A stretch of DNA of 64,000 nt from contig NZ_CP023860.1 in NCBI RefSeq assembly GCF_003326015.1, forward strand, positions 1,550,001 to 1,614,000, given 5' to 3'. Source of the stretch: Candidatus Thioglobus sp. NP1. Its GTDB lineage: Bacteria; Pseudomonadota; Gammaproteobacteria; PS1; Pseudothioglobaceae. A model generated the notes under the pieces. The model did no database searches and was not told the DNA's origin. It worked only from the letters and a program-made list of their open reading frames with translations. Positions 45,302 through 54,062 of the stretch are shown here, piece after piece. The position numbers were made by a program, and so were the translations under genes. Numbering within the stretch: position 1 is the first letter of the stretch; every line of letters begins with the position of its first letter.

Positions 45302-45703
45302 TTAGTTTTGTGGCATGTCTTCTGGATCAATACCAGGAACAAAAGTAATTCCTGCTTGCTGTTTCCAGTCATGCGGATAAGCTGCATAGAAAATTACACA
45401 CTTCTCATCACATTCATAAGCAATTAAGTTATCTTTTGGGATATATAGAACGTCACCAGGATTACATATGTATGCTTCACCATCACAGGTCAACCTGAAG
45501 GTACCTTCCATGCAATAAATAATTTCATCACAAGTTAATTCCCAAGGAACTGAGACTTGGTTTAAAAAGTTTAGACCACCACACATAGTATCACTTACTG
45601 CACTTGTTACGAAAGGCTTAATATAACTTTTCCCTGGCTCTAAAGTATGCAAACGATGCTCTATGTCACCGAATTTAAATAGTTTTGGTTGTTTATCTTT
45701 CAT
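45302..45703 (-). CDS. Cupin-domain protein (EutQ-like)
   Basis: 133-residue single-cupin protein. Cupin motif 1 is degenerate (PWELTCDEIIYCMEGTFRL, no clear His pair) and motif 2 is CNPGDVLYIPKDNLIAYE. EutQ of ethanolamine utilisation is the nearest recognisable type. It is unusually rich in Cys. It lies between glyoxalase and regulator genes with 11-base gaps on both sides. It might bind a metal weakly or act as an isomerase, lyase or sensor; the substrate is unknown. Confidence 0.7.
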   Translation of the reverse strand: MKDKQPKLFKFGDIEHRLHTLEPGKSYIKPFVTSAVSDTMCGGLNFLNQVSVPWELTCDEIIYCMEGTFRLTCDGEAYICNPGDVLYIPKDNLIAYECDEKCVIFYAAYPHDWKQQAGITFVPGIDPEDMPQN

Positions 45704-45714
45704 TATTATCCTTA

Positions 45715-46125
45715 TTAAGTTAAGTTAAGTTTCTCGTTAAGTTCTACTACATATCCATCTGGATCTTCAATGAACGCAAGAATACGCGTTCCTGCATTCA
45801 TTGGTTTGGCTGGACTGATGATTTTGGCACCACTTTGCTCAAGATCTTCAACAGCCTTATAAACATCAGGAGTTTCAATACAAATATGTCCCCACCCATT
45901 TCCTTTATCGTAATGAACTTCTTGATCCCAGTTATGAGTCAACTCTAAGGCAGGAAATTCTATTTCAGGGCCATATCCTACAAATGCATTAGTAAATCTT
46001 CCTCCTGGATAGTCAGTTCTCCTTAAAACTTGCATTCCTAAAATATCACAATAGAAATGAATTGATTTTTCTAGATCGAGCACCCTCATCATCGTATGGG
46101 CTAATCTATAGTTAGTATTAGACAT
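45715..46125 (-). CDS. Glyoxalase I-like lactoylglutathione lyase
   Basis: 136-residue vicinal-oxygen-chelate protein very like E. coli GloA. All four metal ligands are present: His in LAHTMMRV, Glu in FPALELTHNW, His in GWGHICIE and Glu in DGYVVELNE. GloA converts the hemithioacetal of methylglyoxal and glutathione to S-lactoylglutathione. Within the island it may detoxify a reactive aldehyde made by the Rieske enzymes, but a different substrate is possible. A strong AAAGGAGG precedes the start. Confidence 0.82.
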   Translation of the reverse strand: MSNTNYRLAHTMMRVLDLEKSIHFYCDILGMQVLRRTDYPGGRFTNAFVGYGPEIEFPALELTHNWDQEVHYDKGNGWGHICIETPDVYKAVEDLEQSGAKIISPAKPMNAGTRILAFIEDPDGYVVELNEKLNLT

Positions 46126-46143
46126 AATTTCCTCCTTTATTAA

Positions 46144-47211
46144 TTATTTTTTTACTTGATGCTTAGTAGCATTTAATATCATCACCTGGAAAGCATGAAC
46201 GCTATCTTCCCAATGAGGAGACAACATTCCGCCTTCATTTGCAGCTGGAGATAATCTTCCAAGCTGCATTCTTTCACAGATTGCATGGTCCTCCTTATGC
46301 ACATCCCACCATAGTTTTTTCATTGCATCAACCTCTTCCTTTGTTAAAGTTTGACCTTCAGTAGTATAAATAACTCTTTTTTGTTGGGTATGCCCCGGAT
46401 CAACTGGAACATTTAAATAAACTCCAATTTGATCGGGTGAATATCGACCAATAATAAAGTTAGGAAATAGCGTAAGGTATCTTGAGCTTACTGAAAGACT
46501 CCCTTTAACTTTATCACTATCATCTAAATCAATTGCACTTCCAACACATACATCATCGATTAAAGTGTAATGATCTTCAAGGGGTTGATTGGTAGTTGTT
46601 CGATGCACAAATTGAACATGGTAGGGTTCAATAAAGTTTTCCATAAGAAACTTCCAATTGGTAGCGATTTCACCAAAATCTAATGTCGCAACTGGCTTGA
46701 CTTGTTGAAAATTAATATCATCAAAATTCTTTATAAGTGGCTTTGCATAATCTTCAAAAGGTGGGGCTTGACCACTTAAGTTAATAAAAATCCAGTCATG
46801 CCAAAGAGCTATTTTTAATGGCTTAAGTCCATGATCGGACATGTTAAAACCATCGGGCTGATGAACTTTACCTCCAAAAAATGGTGTGGCACAAAGATCA
46901 CCATCTAAATTATATGTCCAGGAATGATATGGACAAGAAAGCATAGGTCCAACATTTGTTGGTTCATCAACTAACTTAAGGCATCGATGCGAACATACAT
47001 TATGAAAAGCTGAAATTTGACCTTCATTGTTCTTGATAAGAACTACGGGTTGTCCAGCAACTGTAATTGGTCTTGCATCTCCTGGCTCAATAAATTCATG
47101 AGCAAAGCCAACAAACACCCAAGTATTGGCAAATAAAGTCTCACACTCTTTTTTAAAGAATTCCTCACTTGTGTATGCTGAAGCTGGAAGACCATGTTTT
47201 AAATCACCCAT
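46144..47211 (-). CDS. Rieske non-haem iron oxygenase, alpha subunit (CntA/GbcA-type)
   Basis: 355 residues. Rieske 2Fe-2S ligands Cys73, His75, Cys93 and His96 (CSHRC and CPYHSW), and the mononuclear iron site NFIEPYHVQFVH (His198, His203) with a late acid near 308. Size and layout resemble carnitine oxygenase CntA/YeaW, choline monooxygenase and glycine betaine demethylase, which attack quaternary amines, rather than the two-subunit ring dioxygenases. It is the first gene of the unit with glyoxalase, cupin, Lrp/AsnC and GS-family genes. No reductase gene is nearby. Substrate unknown; an N-alkylated compound is my best inference. Confidence 0.83.
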   Translation of the reverse strand: MGDLKHGLPASAYTSEEFFKKECETLFANTWVFVGFAHEFIEPGDARPITVAGQPVVLIKNNEGQISAFHNVCSHRCLKLVDEPTNVGPMLSCPYHSWTYNLDGDLCATPFFGGKVHQPDGFNMSDHGLKPLKIALWHDWIFINLSGQAPPFEDYAKPLIKNFDDINFQQVKPVATLDFGEIATNWKFLMENFIEPYHVQFVHRTTTNQPLEDHYTLIDDVCVGSAIDLDDSDKVKGSLSVSSRYLTLFPNFIIGRYSPDQIGVYLNVPVDPGHTQQKRVIYTTEGQTLTKEEVDAMKKLWWDVHKEDHAICERMQLGRLSPAANEGGMLSPHWEDSVHAFQVMILNATKHQVKK

Positions 47212-47255
47212 CTTATTAATGGTTGACTCATCAATTGAATTATTATTAATTGTAT

Positions 47256-47468
47256 TGCTCCGAATAAATTAAGAATGATATTTTTTAAATTATAGTCCTT
47301 AATATTACATATAAAGTAAGAAAATCATTAAAAATTTGTTAATAAATTGATTTATTAGATTAAAAGTAATTAATATGTAATTATTACGAATTTAAATTGA
47401 TACGAATATTAAGTATATTTTGGGTATTATCTGTATCTATATTTAAAAAAAGGATATGATTCGGAGCA
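47256..47468. promoter_or_regulatory. Divergent control region between the two Rieske genes, with 10-bp inverted repeat
   Basis: The 258-base gap is very AT-rich but holds TGCTCCGAAT at 47256-47265 and its exact reverse complement ATTCGGAGCA at 47459-47468, 45 bases before the minus-strand gene start and directly before the plus-strand ATG at 47470. The same G+C-richer 10-mer thus reads towards both genes. It may be a shared operator; the right copy also contains the GGAG of the plus-strand gene. Confidence 0.45.
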
Positions 47469-47469
47469 T

Positions 47470-48840
47470 ATGGGTATAGGAAAAGATGACATCAACGTTA
47501 ATCTAAATGGATTTGCAGGCCATGGATTAATCCACTCAAAAGACTCTGATGATGAAATTACACTTGTAAGCCCTGGAACTCCAGCAGGTGAATATCTTCG
47601 AAGATACTGGCAACCTGTCTTCATTACTTCTGAGTTAGGTGAACTTCCTGTAGCAATCAAAATTCTTGGAGAAGAGCTAGTCTTATTTCGAGACAAGAGT
47701 GAGAATTTAGGTTTAGTACATAAACAATGTCCCCATAGGCAAGCTTCTCTTGAATTTGGTATTTGCCACGAAACAGGAATCCAATGCTGCTACCACGGTT
47801 GGCATTTTGATATTGATGGCACTTTATTAGATGTCCCTGGTCAACCTCAACATATTGCTGATATTATTAAACAAAGAGTTCGACTTGGTGCTTATCCAAC
47901 CCATGAATTTAAAGGTTTAATTTTTGCTTATTTAGGGCCAATAGATAAAAAACCTGAGTTTCCTATTTATGATAGTTTTGATCTAGAAGGCATGGAAATG
48001 GTTCCTTATAAAGCACCCTTTGAATGCAACTGGTTGCAGGTCTTAGATGCCATTGTTGATCCTATTCATACCTCATTTCTGCACTCTAATATGAGTCGAC
48101 AGCAGTTTTCAGAAGGTTTTGGAGAGGTAGGTCAGATTGACTTCTTTGAGAGAGATAGCTGGATCTTAGGCTGTAATACTAGAAGGGTAGATGATAACGT
48201 TTGGTTCAGGATAAATGAAGTTGTATTACCAAACTTTACTCAGGCAGGGGCAGCATTTGCTGCTGACGGTACAAAACAGATTTATTATGGAAGAAGTTCA
48301 TTTACAAGATGGGTTGTGCCAATCGATAATGAGTCAACAATTTGCTATGCTTGGGCTAATTTTGGTGAGCGAGGAGATCCACATGAATACAACACACCTG
48401 AGGGTCCTGAACTAATAGAGCAAGGTGAAATATTTGATCGTCCCTATGAAGAGAGGCAAAGGTTTCCTGCTGATAGAGAGGCATGTGAAGGTATGGGTGC
48501 TATAAATATTCATCAGAATGAAAATTTACTGACTAGTGATCAAGGTGTTGCAATGATGCGTCAACGAATTAGGGATCAAATTAGAGCAGTTGCCTCTGGC
48601 GAAGAACCTTATAAAGTTATGGAAATTAACTCGTTGCCAGTTCCAACTTATGGAGGCGATACCGTTCTTAATATTCCAAAAAATAACGATGATGAAAACT
48701 CTTTCTTAAGTGAGCTTGCTCACGAATTCGTAAAAATTCAATTTGAAGTGGATGGAAAGCCTGAGGAAGAGAGAGTTAAAATAGTTGTAAATAAATTAAA
48801 AGAAATACAATCAAGAGAAAATCAAAAGATTAATAAATAA
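47470..48840 (+). CDS. Rieske non-haem iron oxygenase (phthalate dioxygenase-type)
   Basis: 456 residues, one-component-oxygenase layout: Rieske ligands Cys87, His89, Cys106 and His109 (CPHRQ, CCYHGW), then the iron site DAIVDPIHTSFLH with His200 and His205. The phthalate/vanillate-type family includes O- and N-demethylases as well as ring hydroxylases. It is divergent from the first Rieske gene and followed after seven bases by a 2-hydroxyacid dehydrogenase. Its reductase is not nearby. It is not a close paralogue of the other Rieske protein, so the two probably catalyse successive or different steps. Confidence 0.85.
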   Translation: MGIGKDDINVNLNGFAGHGLIHSKDSDDEITLVSPGTPAGEYLRRYWQPVFITSELGELPVAIKILGEELVLFRDKSENLGLVHKQCPHRQASLEFGICHETGIQCCYHGWHFDIDGTLLDVPGQPQHIADIIKQRVRLGAYPTHEFKGLIFAYLGPIDKKPEFPIYDSFDLEGMEMVPYKAPFECNWLQVLDAIVDPIHTSFLHSNMSRQQFSEGFGEVGQIDFFERDSWILGCNTRRVDDNVWFRINEVVLPNFTQAGAAFAADGTKQIYYGRSSFTRWVVPIDNESTICYAWANFGERGDPHEYNTPEGPELIEQGEIFDRPYEERQRFPADREACEGMGAINIHQNENLLTSDQGVAMMRQRIRDQIRAVASGEEPYKVMEINSLPVPTYGGDTVLNIPKNNDDENSFLSELAHEFVKIQFEVDGKPEEERVKIVVNKLKEIQSRENQKINK

Positions 48841-48847
48841 GAATACT

Positions 48848-49876
48848 ATGGTAAGTCATAATAAAATAAGAGTGCACTTCAAAAGCAATCATGCTGATCC
48901 AGATTCATTTCCACCAACTATAGAAGGTGAAAGTGTTTTTGCTATTACCGAAGAAAGATTCCAAAGTGCAATTGAAAATTATCCAGATTTGAAGGATAAA
49001 ATTGAGCCAGTTTTTGATTGGGATCTTGATAATTTTTATAAATCAATGAAAACTGCAGAGGTTCTTGTTTGTTGGGACTTACCAACTGAAAATCTAGCCA
49101 AAATAGCACCCAAACTTCGCTGGATTCATATTATTGGTGCTGGGGTAGAGCATTTATGCCCCATGGACTGGGTACCAAAAAATGTCTTAGTTGTAAATAA
49201 TCGTGGGGTACATTCAGCGAAAGCAGGTGAATTTGGTCTGATGAGTATTTTAATGCTGCATACTCATATTCCTGAAATAGTTCATAATCAACAAAATAAG
49301 CACTGGGAATCACTCTATTCGTCTCCAATTTTAGGTAAGACGTTGCTAGTTATTGGAACAGGCAATATTGGTCATGCTGCTGCAAAAAAATGCAAATTAT
49401 TAGGTATGAAAGTCATTGGAGTAAGTCGACATGGCAAACCTCTAGAGGGTGTTGATCAAATGGTTAAGGTAGATAAATTAGATGAAGTGCTGCCTTTAGC
49501 TGATTACATTTTTATGTCAACCCCTAACACTAAGGAAACATTTAATTTATTAGATAAAAGGCGTCAATCATTAATGAAGCCTGGAGTAGGAATTGTTAAT
49601 GTTGGAAGAGCTGCTACTATGGACTATGATGCTCTTATAGAGAACTTAAATTCTGGCCAGGTAAAGGCTGCTATTATTGATGTTTTTGATCCTGAGCCAC
49701 TCCCTTCAAGTTCAATATTATGGAATACACCAAACTTAATGGTTATGCCTCATATCTCTGCTGATGATGGTGATACGTATATTCCTCTTACTCTTGAGCT
49801 TGTAATGATGAATATGCAACGATACATTGCTGGTGAAAAATTAAATAATTTAGTAAATCCTACTCTAGGGTATTAA
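48848..49876 (+). CDS. D-2-hydroxyacid dehydrogenase
   Basis: 342-residue NAD(P)-dependent dehydrogenase of the D-isomer-specific family, with GTGNIGHAAAKKCKLLGMKV (cofactor), the catalytic Arg in NVGRAATMDYDAL, Glu in FDPEPLP and His in MPHISADDGD. After the cofactor strand the residues VSRHG suggest NADP(H). Candidates for the substrate are hydroxypyruvate and glyoxylate; its stop overlaps that of the convergent glycerate kinase gene, which would use the D-glycerate product. Same operon as the second Rieske gene. Confidence 0.85.
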   Translation: MVSHNKIRVHFKSNHADPDSFPPTIEGESVFAITEERFQSAIENYPDLKDKIEPVFDWDLDNFYKSMKTAEVLVCWDLPTENLAKIAPKLRWIHIIGAGVEHLCPMDWVPKNVLVVNNRGVHSAKAGEFGLMSILMLHTHIPEIVHNQQNKHWESLYSSPILGKTLLVIGTGNIGHAAAKKCKLLGMKVIGVSRHGKPLEGVDQMVKVDKLDEVLPLADYIFMSTPNTKETFNLLDKRRQSLMKPGVGIVNVGRAATMDYDALIENLNSGQVKAAIIDVFDPEPLPSSSILWNTPNLMVMPHISADDGDTYIPLTLELVMMNMQRYIAGEKLNNLVNPTLGY

Positions 49877-51015
49877 AGATCTAAGTAATATTTTTTATAG
49901 TACTTGGCTGCTTTTCTGGCAGTAGCTATTAGACTATCTATTGGACTTGCCATTGCCTCTTCAATTGAAACCTCATTGGAAGTCACACTAAATACTTTAT
50001 CAATTCCATATTTAATTTCAGAGGCTTTATCATTTTCTACACTTCCTGCAATTACAAAAATATTACAATTATATCTTTTTGAGAAATTAATTACTCCCAT
50101 TGGAGCCTTTCCTCTGTCACTTTGATTATCAAATCTTCCCTCACCTGTTACGACAAGATCTGTATTTAAAAGATACTGATTAAAATTAAGTTTTTCAAGA
50201 ATAATATGGATGCCACTTTTTTGTTGAGCTTTTAAAAAAGCAAGAAAACCATAACCCATACCACCTGCTGCTCCAGCTCCAGGTTGCATCGAGACATCAT
50301 TTGATAATTTACTAGAAACAATTCTAGCGTAATGACTCAAAAGGCTATCTAATTTCTTAATCATCAAATTATCAGCACCTTTTTGAGTGCCAAAGATGGC
50401 TGACGCACCTTGATCACCAGTGAGTGGATTATCAACATCACACGCTATCTCGAAACTGACATTTTTTAGACGTGAATCCATTGAATCAATATCAATATCA
50501 AACAATTTATTCAAACTTGCTAAACCTTCTGTAAGTTCGTTACCCTTAGAATCTAAAAATCGGATTCCAATTGCCTCTAAAAACCCAAGACCCCCATCAT
50601 TTGTTGCACTCCCTCCTAAACCAATAATAATGTGATCAGCACCTTCATCCATTGCAGCCAATAAGAGCTCACCAACTCCAAAGCTAGAGGTTCTCATTGG
50701 ATTTCTATTGTTAGGTGGAATAAGATGCAAGCCACATGCTTCTGCAATCTCAATAACTGCTATTTTTGAATCGCCCAGCATCCCCCATTTAGCATCAACA
50801 TATTTTCCTAAAGGGCCTGAAACTTTGGTTAAAAAAAACTTACCTTTAGTAGATGAAACTAAAACATCAACTGTTCCTTCTCCACCATCAGCAATCGGTA
50901 ATTTACAAATATCAACATCTGGAAGAATATCTAAAAAGCCTTTCTCAATTGCATTTGCTGCAGCAGAGGATGTTAAAGTTTCTTTAAAGGAATCAGGTGC
51001 AATTAATATCTTCAT
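49873..51015 (-). CDS. Glycerate 2-kinase (GarK/GlxK family)
   Basis: 380-residue ATP-dependent glycerate kinase: MKILIAPDSFKETLTSSAAA, LPIADGGEGTVDVL, GLGGSATNDGGLGFLEAIG and GEGRFDNQS are the family signatures. Enzymes of this family convert D-glycerate to 2-phosphoglycerate, feeding glycolysis and, in many methylotrophs, the serine cycle. Full length. Convergent with the hydroxyacid dehydrogenase, sharing a TTAA stop overlap. A DMT permease gene precedes it by 16 bases and may be co-transcribed. Confidence 0.93.
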   Translation of the reverse strand: MKILIAPDSFKETLTSSAAANAIEKGFLDILPDVDICKLPIADGGEGTVDVLVSSTKGKFFLTKVSGPLGKYVDAKWGMLGDSKIAVIEIAEACGLHLIPPNNRNPMRTSSFGVGELLLAAMDEGADHIIIGLGGSATNDGGLGFLEAIGIRFLDSKGNELTEGLASLNKLFDIDIDSMDSRLKNVSFEIACDVDNPLTGDQGASAIFGTQKGADNLMIKKLDSLLSHYARIVSSKLSNDVSMQPGAGAAGGMGYGFLAFLKAQQKSGIHIILEKLNFNQYLLNTDLVVTGEGRFDNQSDRGKAPMGVINFSKRYNCNIFVIAGSVENDKASEIKYGIDKVFSVTSNEVSIEEAMASPIDSLIATARKAAKYYKKYYLDL

Positions 51016-51031
51016 ATCTTACTTCTTTAAC

Positions 51032-51898
51032 TTAATTATATTTTTTGCCCCACCTCTCAAGTGAGATTGTTGCAGTAAAGATAATAAACATGCCAAGCCA
51101 CTGATTTATACCCAGAATATCTTGAAGAAGAATTACCCCTAAAATAATAGTAAAAATAGGCTCTAAGTACATCACATTAGATGTTCGCACGGGTCCAATA
51201 ATAGATATCGACCTAAAGAAAAAGTAAATACCTCCAGTCATCCCCATTGCTGAAAGAATACTCCAAAGTAACATCTCTGAAGTTACTGAAGTTATAGGTT
51301 CTGAAGTGACTATAAAGTATATCAACACAAAAACTATAGAAGGCAATACCATAATATATTGAATTAGGCCCCATCCTGATTCTACACTTTTATGGCGAGA
51401 TAAAATATTTACAGTAACCTGTGCGAGAGATGCTATAAGGCCCCAAAAAACGCCCCATAAATTCCAATCACTTGAGTCTCCTTGCACAAGGACCCAAATA
51501 CCAAGTAATGATATTAGAAGTGCGGCAGCTGATAAAAAGTCAATGGATCTACTCTTTAGTATTGAGTTAACAAAAAAGGTAATAATTGGGAAAGTATAAA
51601 TTACTACTACGGCTAAACTTAATGGAATCAAGCTGATTGAGTACATATATGATGCAATAAAAATCGCTTGAAAAATACTAATTAGTATTAGTCTAATGTG
51701 CGTTGCCTTACTTTTAATTTTCTTAGGTGATTTATTTAAAATACTTGCAAAAATAAAAGTACTAACATAGCGCACAGAAAGAAGAAGAAATACGCCTCCT
51801 CCAACACCATAGAAATAGGGAGCAGTAGTAGCTGCAAAAGAGAAAAAGAAGGCAGATAAAATTGCTGTAAAAACACTTGAAAATATCTTGTTACTCAT
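51032..51898 (-). CDS. EamA/DMT superfamily permease
   Basis: 288 residues with about ten hydrophobic segments arranged as two EamA halves (for example PLSLAVVVIYTFPIITFFVNS and SNVMYLEPIFTIILGVILLQD). DMT-family proteins export or take up amino acids and other small metabolites; the substrate cannot be deduced. Overlaps the end of the glycerophosphodiesterase gene by 8 bp and precedes glycerate kinase. Confidence 0.85.
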   Translation of the reverse strand: MSNKIFSSVFTAILSAFFFSFAATTAPYFYGVGGGVFLLLSVRYVSTFIFASILNKSPKKIKSKATHIRLILISIFQAIFIASYMYSISLIPLSLAVVVIYTFPIITFFVNSILKSRSIDFLSAAALLISLLGIWVLVQGDSSDWNLWGVFWGLIASLAQVTVNILSRHKSVESGWGLIQYIMVLPSIVFVLIYFIVTSEPITSVTSEMLLWSILSAMGMTGGIYFFFRSISIIGPVRTSNVMYLEPIFTIILGVILLQDILGINQWLGMFIIFTATISLERWGKKYN

Positions 51899-52592
51899 TT
51901 TGAATTTGGCCTGGATTATCTGTTGTAATAGATTGTACTCTCCAGCTAATCAATTTATTTGCAATATCAATATCATCAATTGTCCATGAGTGATATTCAA
52001 AACCAGCATCAATGATTCTATCTATTAAAGTTTTTGAGTTTTTATTATCTGAGGATAGTCCATCAGCCTTAATATCATTCATTACATTTAATATGTTATT
52101 GATATTACAGTCTAACTCATATGAATACAACCAGTAAGCTTTATAATTGGGCACTTCTAATTTGAACTCCTTAATAATCTTCTCATCAAATGAAATAATC
52201 ACAGCTTGATCGGAATCTATTTTAAATCTTGACAGCTCATTAATTAGCGGCTTTATAATCTCAACACCACACTTTATTTCTATATATATTTTTTTATTAG
52301 AAGGCAAAACTTTAAGCACTTCAGCCAGTGTAGGAATTTTTACTTTTGAATTTTTAGAATCTTTATAGGATAAGTTAAGTTGTTTCAACTCCTCAAGAGT
52401 TGAGTCTTTAATAATTAACTTTTGATTACAGACTCTTTTTGTATCCTCGTCATGAATACAGACAATTGCGCCATCCTTTGTAAGATGGAAATCACCCTCA
52501 ATCCCATCTACTCCATACTCCCAAGCTGCATTGAATGCTGGTAAAGAGTTTTCAGGTAGATCAAACGAAACGCCACGATGTGAAATAATCAT
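51891..52592 (-). CDS. Glycerophosphodiester phosphodiesterase
   Basis: 233-residue GDPD-type TIM barrel: HRGVSFDLPENSLPAF (catalytic His and metal Glu), EGDFHLTKDGAIVCIHDE (second His), YIEIK and, near the end, the Trp-Thr-Ile-Asp motif HSWTIDD. The usual EtDVxxT metal motif is EGDFHLT here, close enough for activity. It would release glycerol 3-phosphate and an alcohol such as choline or ethanolamine from phospholipid head groups, an intriguing possible source of amine for the island, though this link is inference. No signal peptide, so it is cytoplasmic like UgpQ. Confidence 0.87.
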   Translation of the reverse strand: MIISHRGVSFDLPENSLPAFNAAWEYGVDGIEGDFHLTKDGAIVCIHDEDTKRVCNQKLIIKDSTLEELKQLNLSYKDSKNSKVKIPTLAEVLKVLPSNKKIYIEIKCGVEIIKPLINELSRFKIDSDQAVIISFDEKIIKEFKLEVPNYKAYWLYSYELDCNINNILNVMNDIKADGLSSDNKNSKTLIDRIIDAGFEYHSWTIDDIDIANKLISWRVQSITTDNPGQIQNE

Positions 52593-52613
52593 ACGATCAT
52601 TCTACATAATAGC

Positions 52614-54062
52614 TTAGAATAATGAAACCGAAAGTTCCATCCAAAAACTAGGCATTAAACCAACTAATAAAATAAGAATTCCATTTATAGAAAGTAGAAT
52701 CTTCATATCTAGGGGGGCATAGATAACTATCGATTTGTCCTTATCAGAAAAATACATAGTTTTAATAATTTGCAAATAGTAATATGCACTTATAACTGCA
52801 AAAATTACTGCTAATACTGCAAGAATAACATAGCCTTCAGCAACAACTTGTTGGAGAATAAATAACTTAGAGTAGAATCCAATAAATGGGGGAACTCCAG
52901 CCATTGAAAGCATAACCACCAGCATAATTAAGGCGAGCCAAGGAGAGGATTTACTTAAGCCCTGAAAGTCAGCAATTTGATCTGCTTCAAAGCCATTTTT
53001 ATTGAGAGCAATTATTACGCCAAAAGCTGCTAGACTCATTAATATATAGGTCAATACATAAAAAACTGCAGCACCATAACCATCCACCACTCCTGTAACA
53101 AAGCCCAGTAAAACAAAGCCAATATGGGATATTGTTGAGTAAGCAAGCATACGCTTAATGTTAGTTTGATTTAGCGCTACTAATGATCCTATTGCAATAG
53201 AAAGAATAGCTAAAATCATAAATAAATCTGACCAGTAGTGTTGCAGACTCCCCAAGCCATCGATTAATAAGCGAATTAAAATAGCTACGGCTGCTATTTT
53301 TGGAACCGAAGAAAGAAACATCGTCACTGAGGTCGGAGAGCCTTGATAAACATCTGGTACCCACATATGAAAAGGAACAGCTCCTAGTTTAAATGCAACA
53401 CCAATGACTAAGAAGACTAGACCAAAATTAAGAATTAATGTTTGTTGAGATCCAAGCGTTGCAGCACTTGCAAAGTTTGAAATCTGAGCAATATTTAAGC
53501 TACCACTGATACCATAAATCATAGACATTCCATAAAGTAACAGTCCTGAAGCTATCGCTCCAAGTACAAAATATTTAAGTGCTGCTTCAATAGCTGCAGT
53601 TCGATCTCTTGCAGTTGCAATAAGTGCATACAACGATAATGACATTATCTCTAAGCCTAAATATAAAGTCAGGAGGCTATGTCCAGAAACCATTATCAAC
53701 ATGCCAAGTATTGACATCATCGCAAGAATAAAATACTCATTTCTTAAAAGGTCATGCACTTTTAAATAATGACGTGTATAGGCAAGAGCAATAATTGCAA
53801 AACCCAATATGAAAACTTTAAATGTCGATCCTAAAGTATCAAGTACAAAAGTACCAGAGAAAATTATTGCACTCTCTCCAATTAAATTAAATACTGAAAA
53901 CCCTGTTAGTAGAAGTGCTAATTGAGATAAGTAATAAGTAATGTGCTTTAAGCGATCACTAATGAATAAATCAAATAATAAAATAATAGCAATTGCACTC
54001 AGTAGAAATAACTCTGGCAAAGCAAATAATAGTTCAGAAGCATTAAAGTTAAAGTTCATCAT
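52614..54062 (-). CDS. nuoN: NADH-quinone oxidoreductase subunit N
   Basis: Antiporter-like membrane subunit of complex I, 482 residues, about 14 membrane segments. LVSGHSLLTLYLGLEIMSLSLY carries the conserved membrane Glu, and FKLGAVPFHMWVPDVYQGSP is the NuoN signature around the TM lysines. Last gene of the nuo operon; starts within the nuoM stop (ATGA). The glycerophosphodiesterase gene begins 21 bases downstream on the same strand. Confidence 0.96.
   Translation of the reverse strand: MMNFNFNASELLFALPELFLLSAIAIILLFDLFISDRLKHITYYLSQLALLLTGFSVFNLIGESAIIFSGTFVLDTLGSTFKVFILGFAIIALAYTRHYLKVHDLLRNEYFILAMMSILGMLIMVSGHSLLTLYLGLEIMSLSLYALIATARDRTAAIEAALKYFVLGAIASGLLLYGMSMIYGISGSLNIAQISNFASAATLGSQQTLILNFGLVFLVIGVAFKLGAVPFHMWVPDVYQGSPTSVTMFLSSVPKIAAVAILIRLLIDGLGSLQHYWSDLFMILAILSIAIGSLVALNQTNIKRMLAYSTISHIGFVLLGFVTGVVDGYGAAVFYVLTYILMSLAAFGVIIALNKNGFEADQIADFQGLSKSSPWLALIMLVVMLSMAGVPPFIGFYSKLFILQQVVAEGYVILAVLAVIFAVISAYYYLQIIKTMYFSDKDKSIVIYAPLDMKILLSINGILILLVGLMPSFWMELSVSLF

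Noticed and set aside
36561-52592. The accessory island as a mobile element or prophage
   Set aside because: There is no integrase, transposase, attachment repeat or tRNA boundary, and base composition looks like the rest, so transfer cannot be claimed from this sequence.
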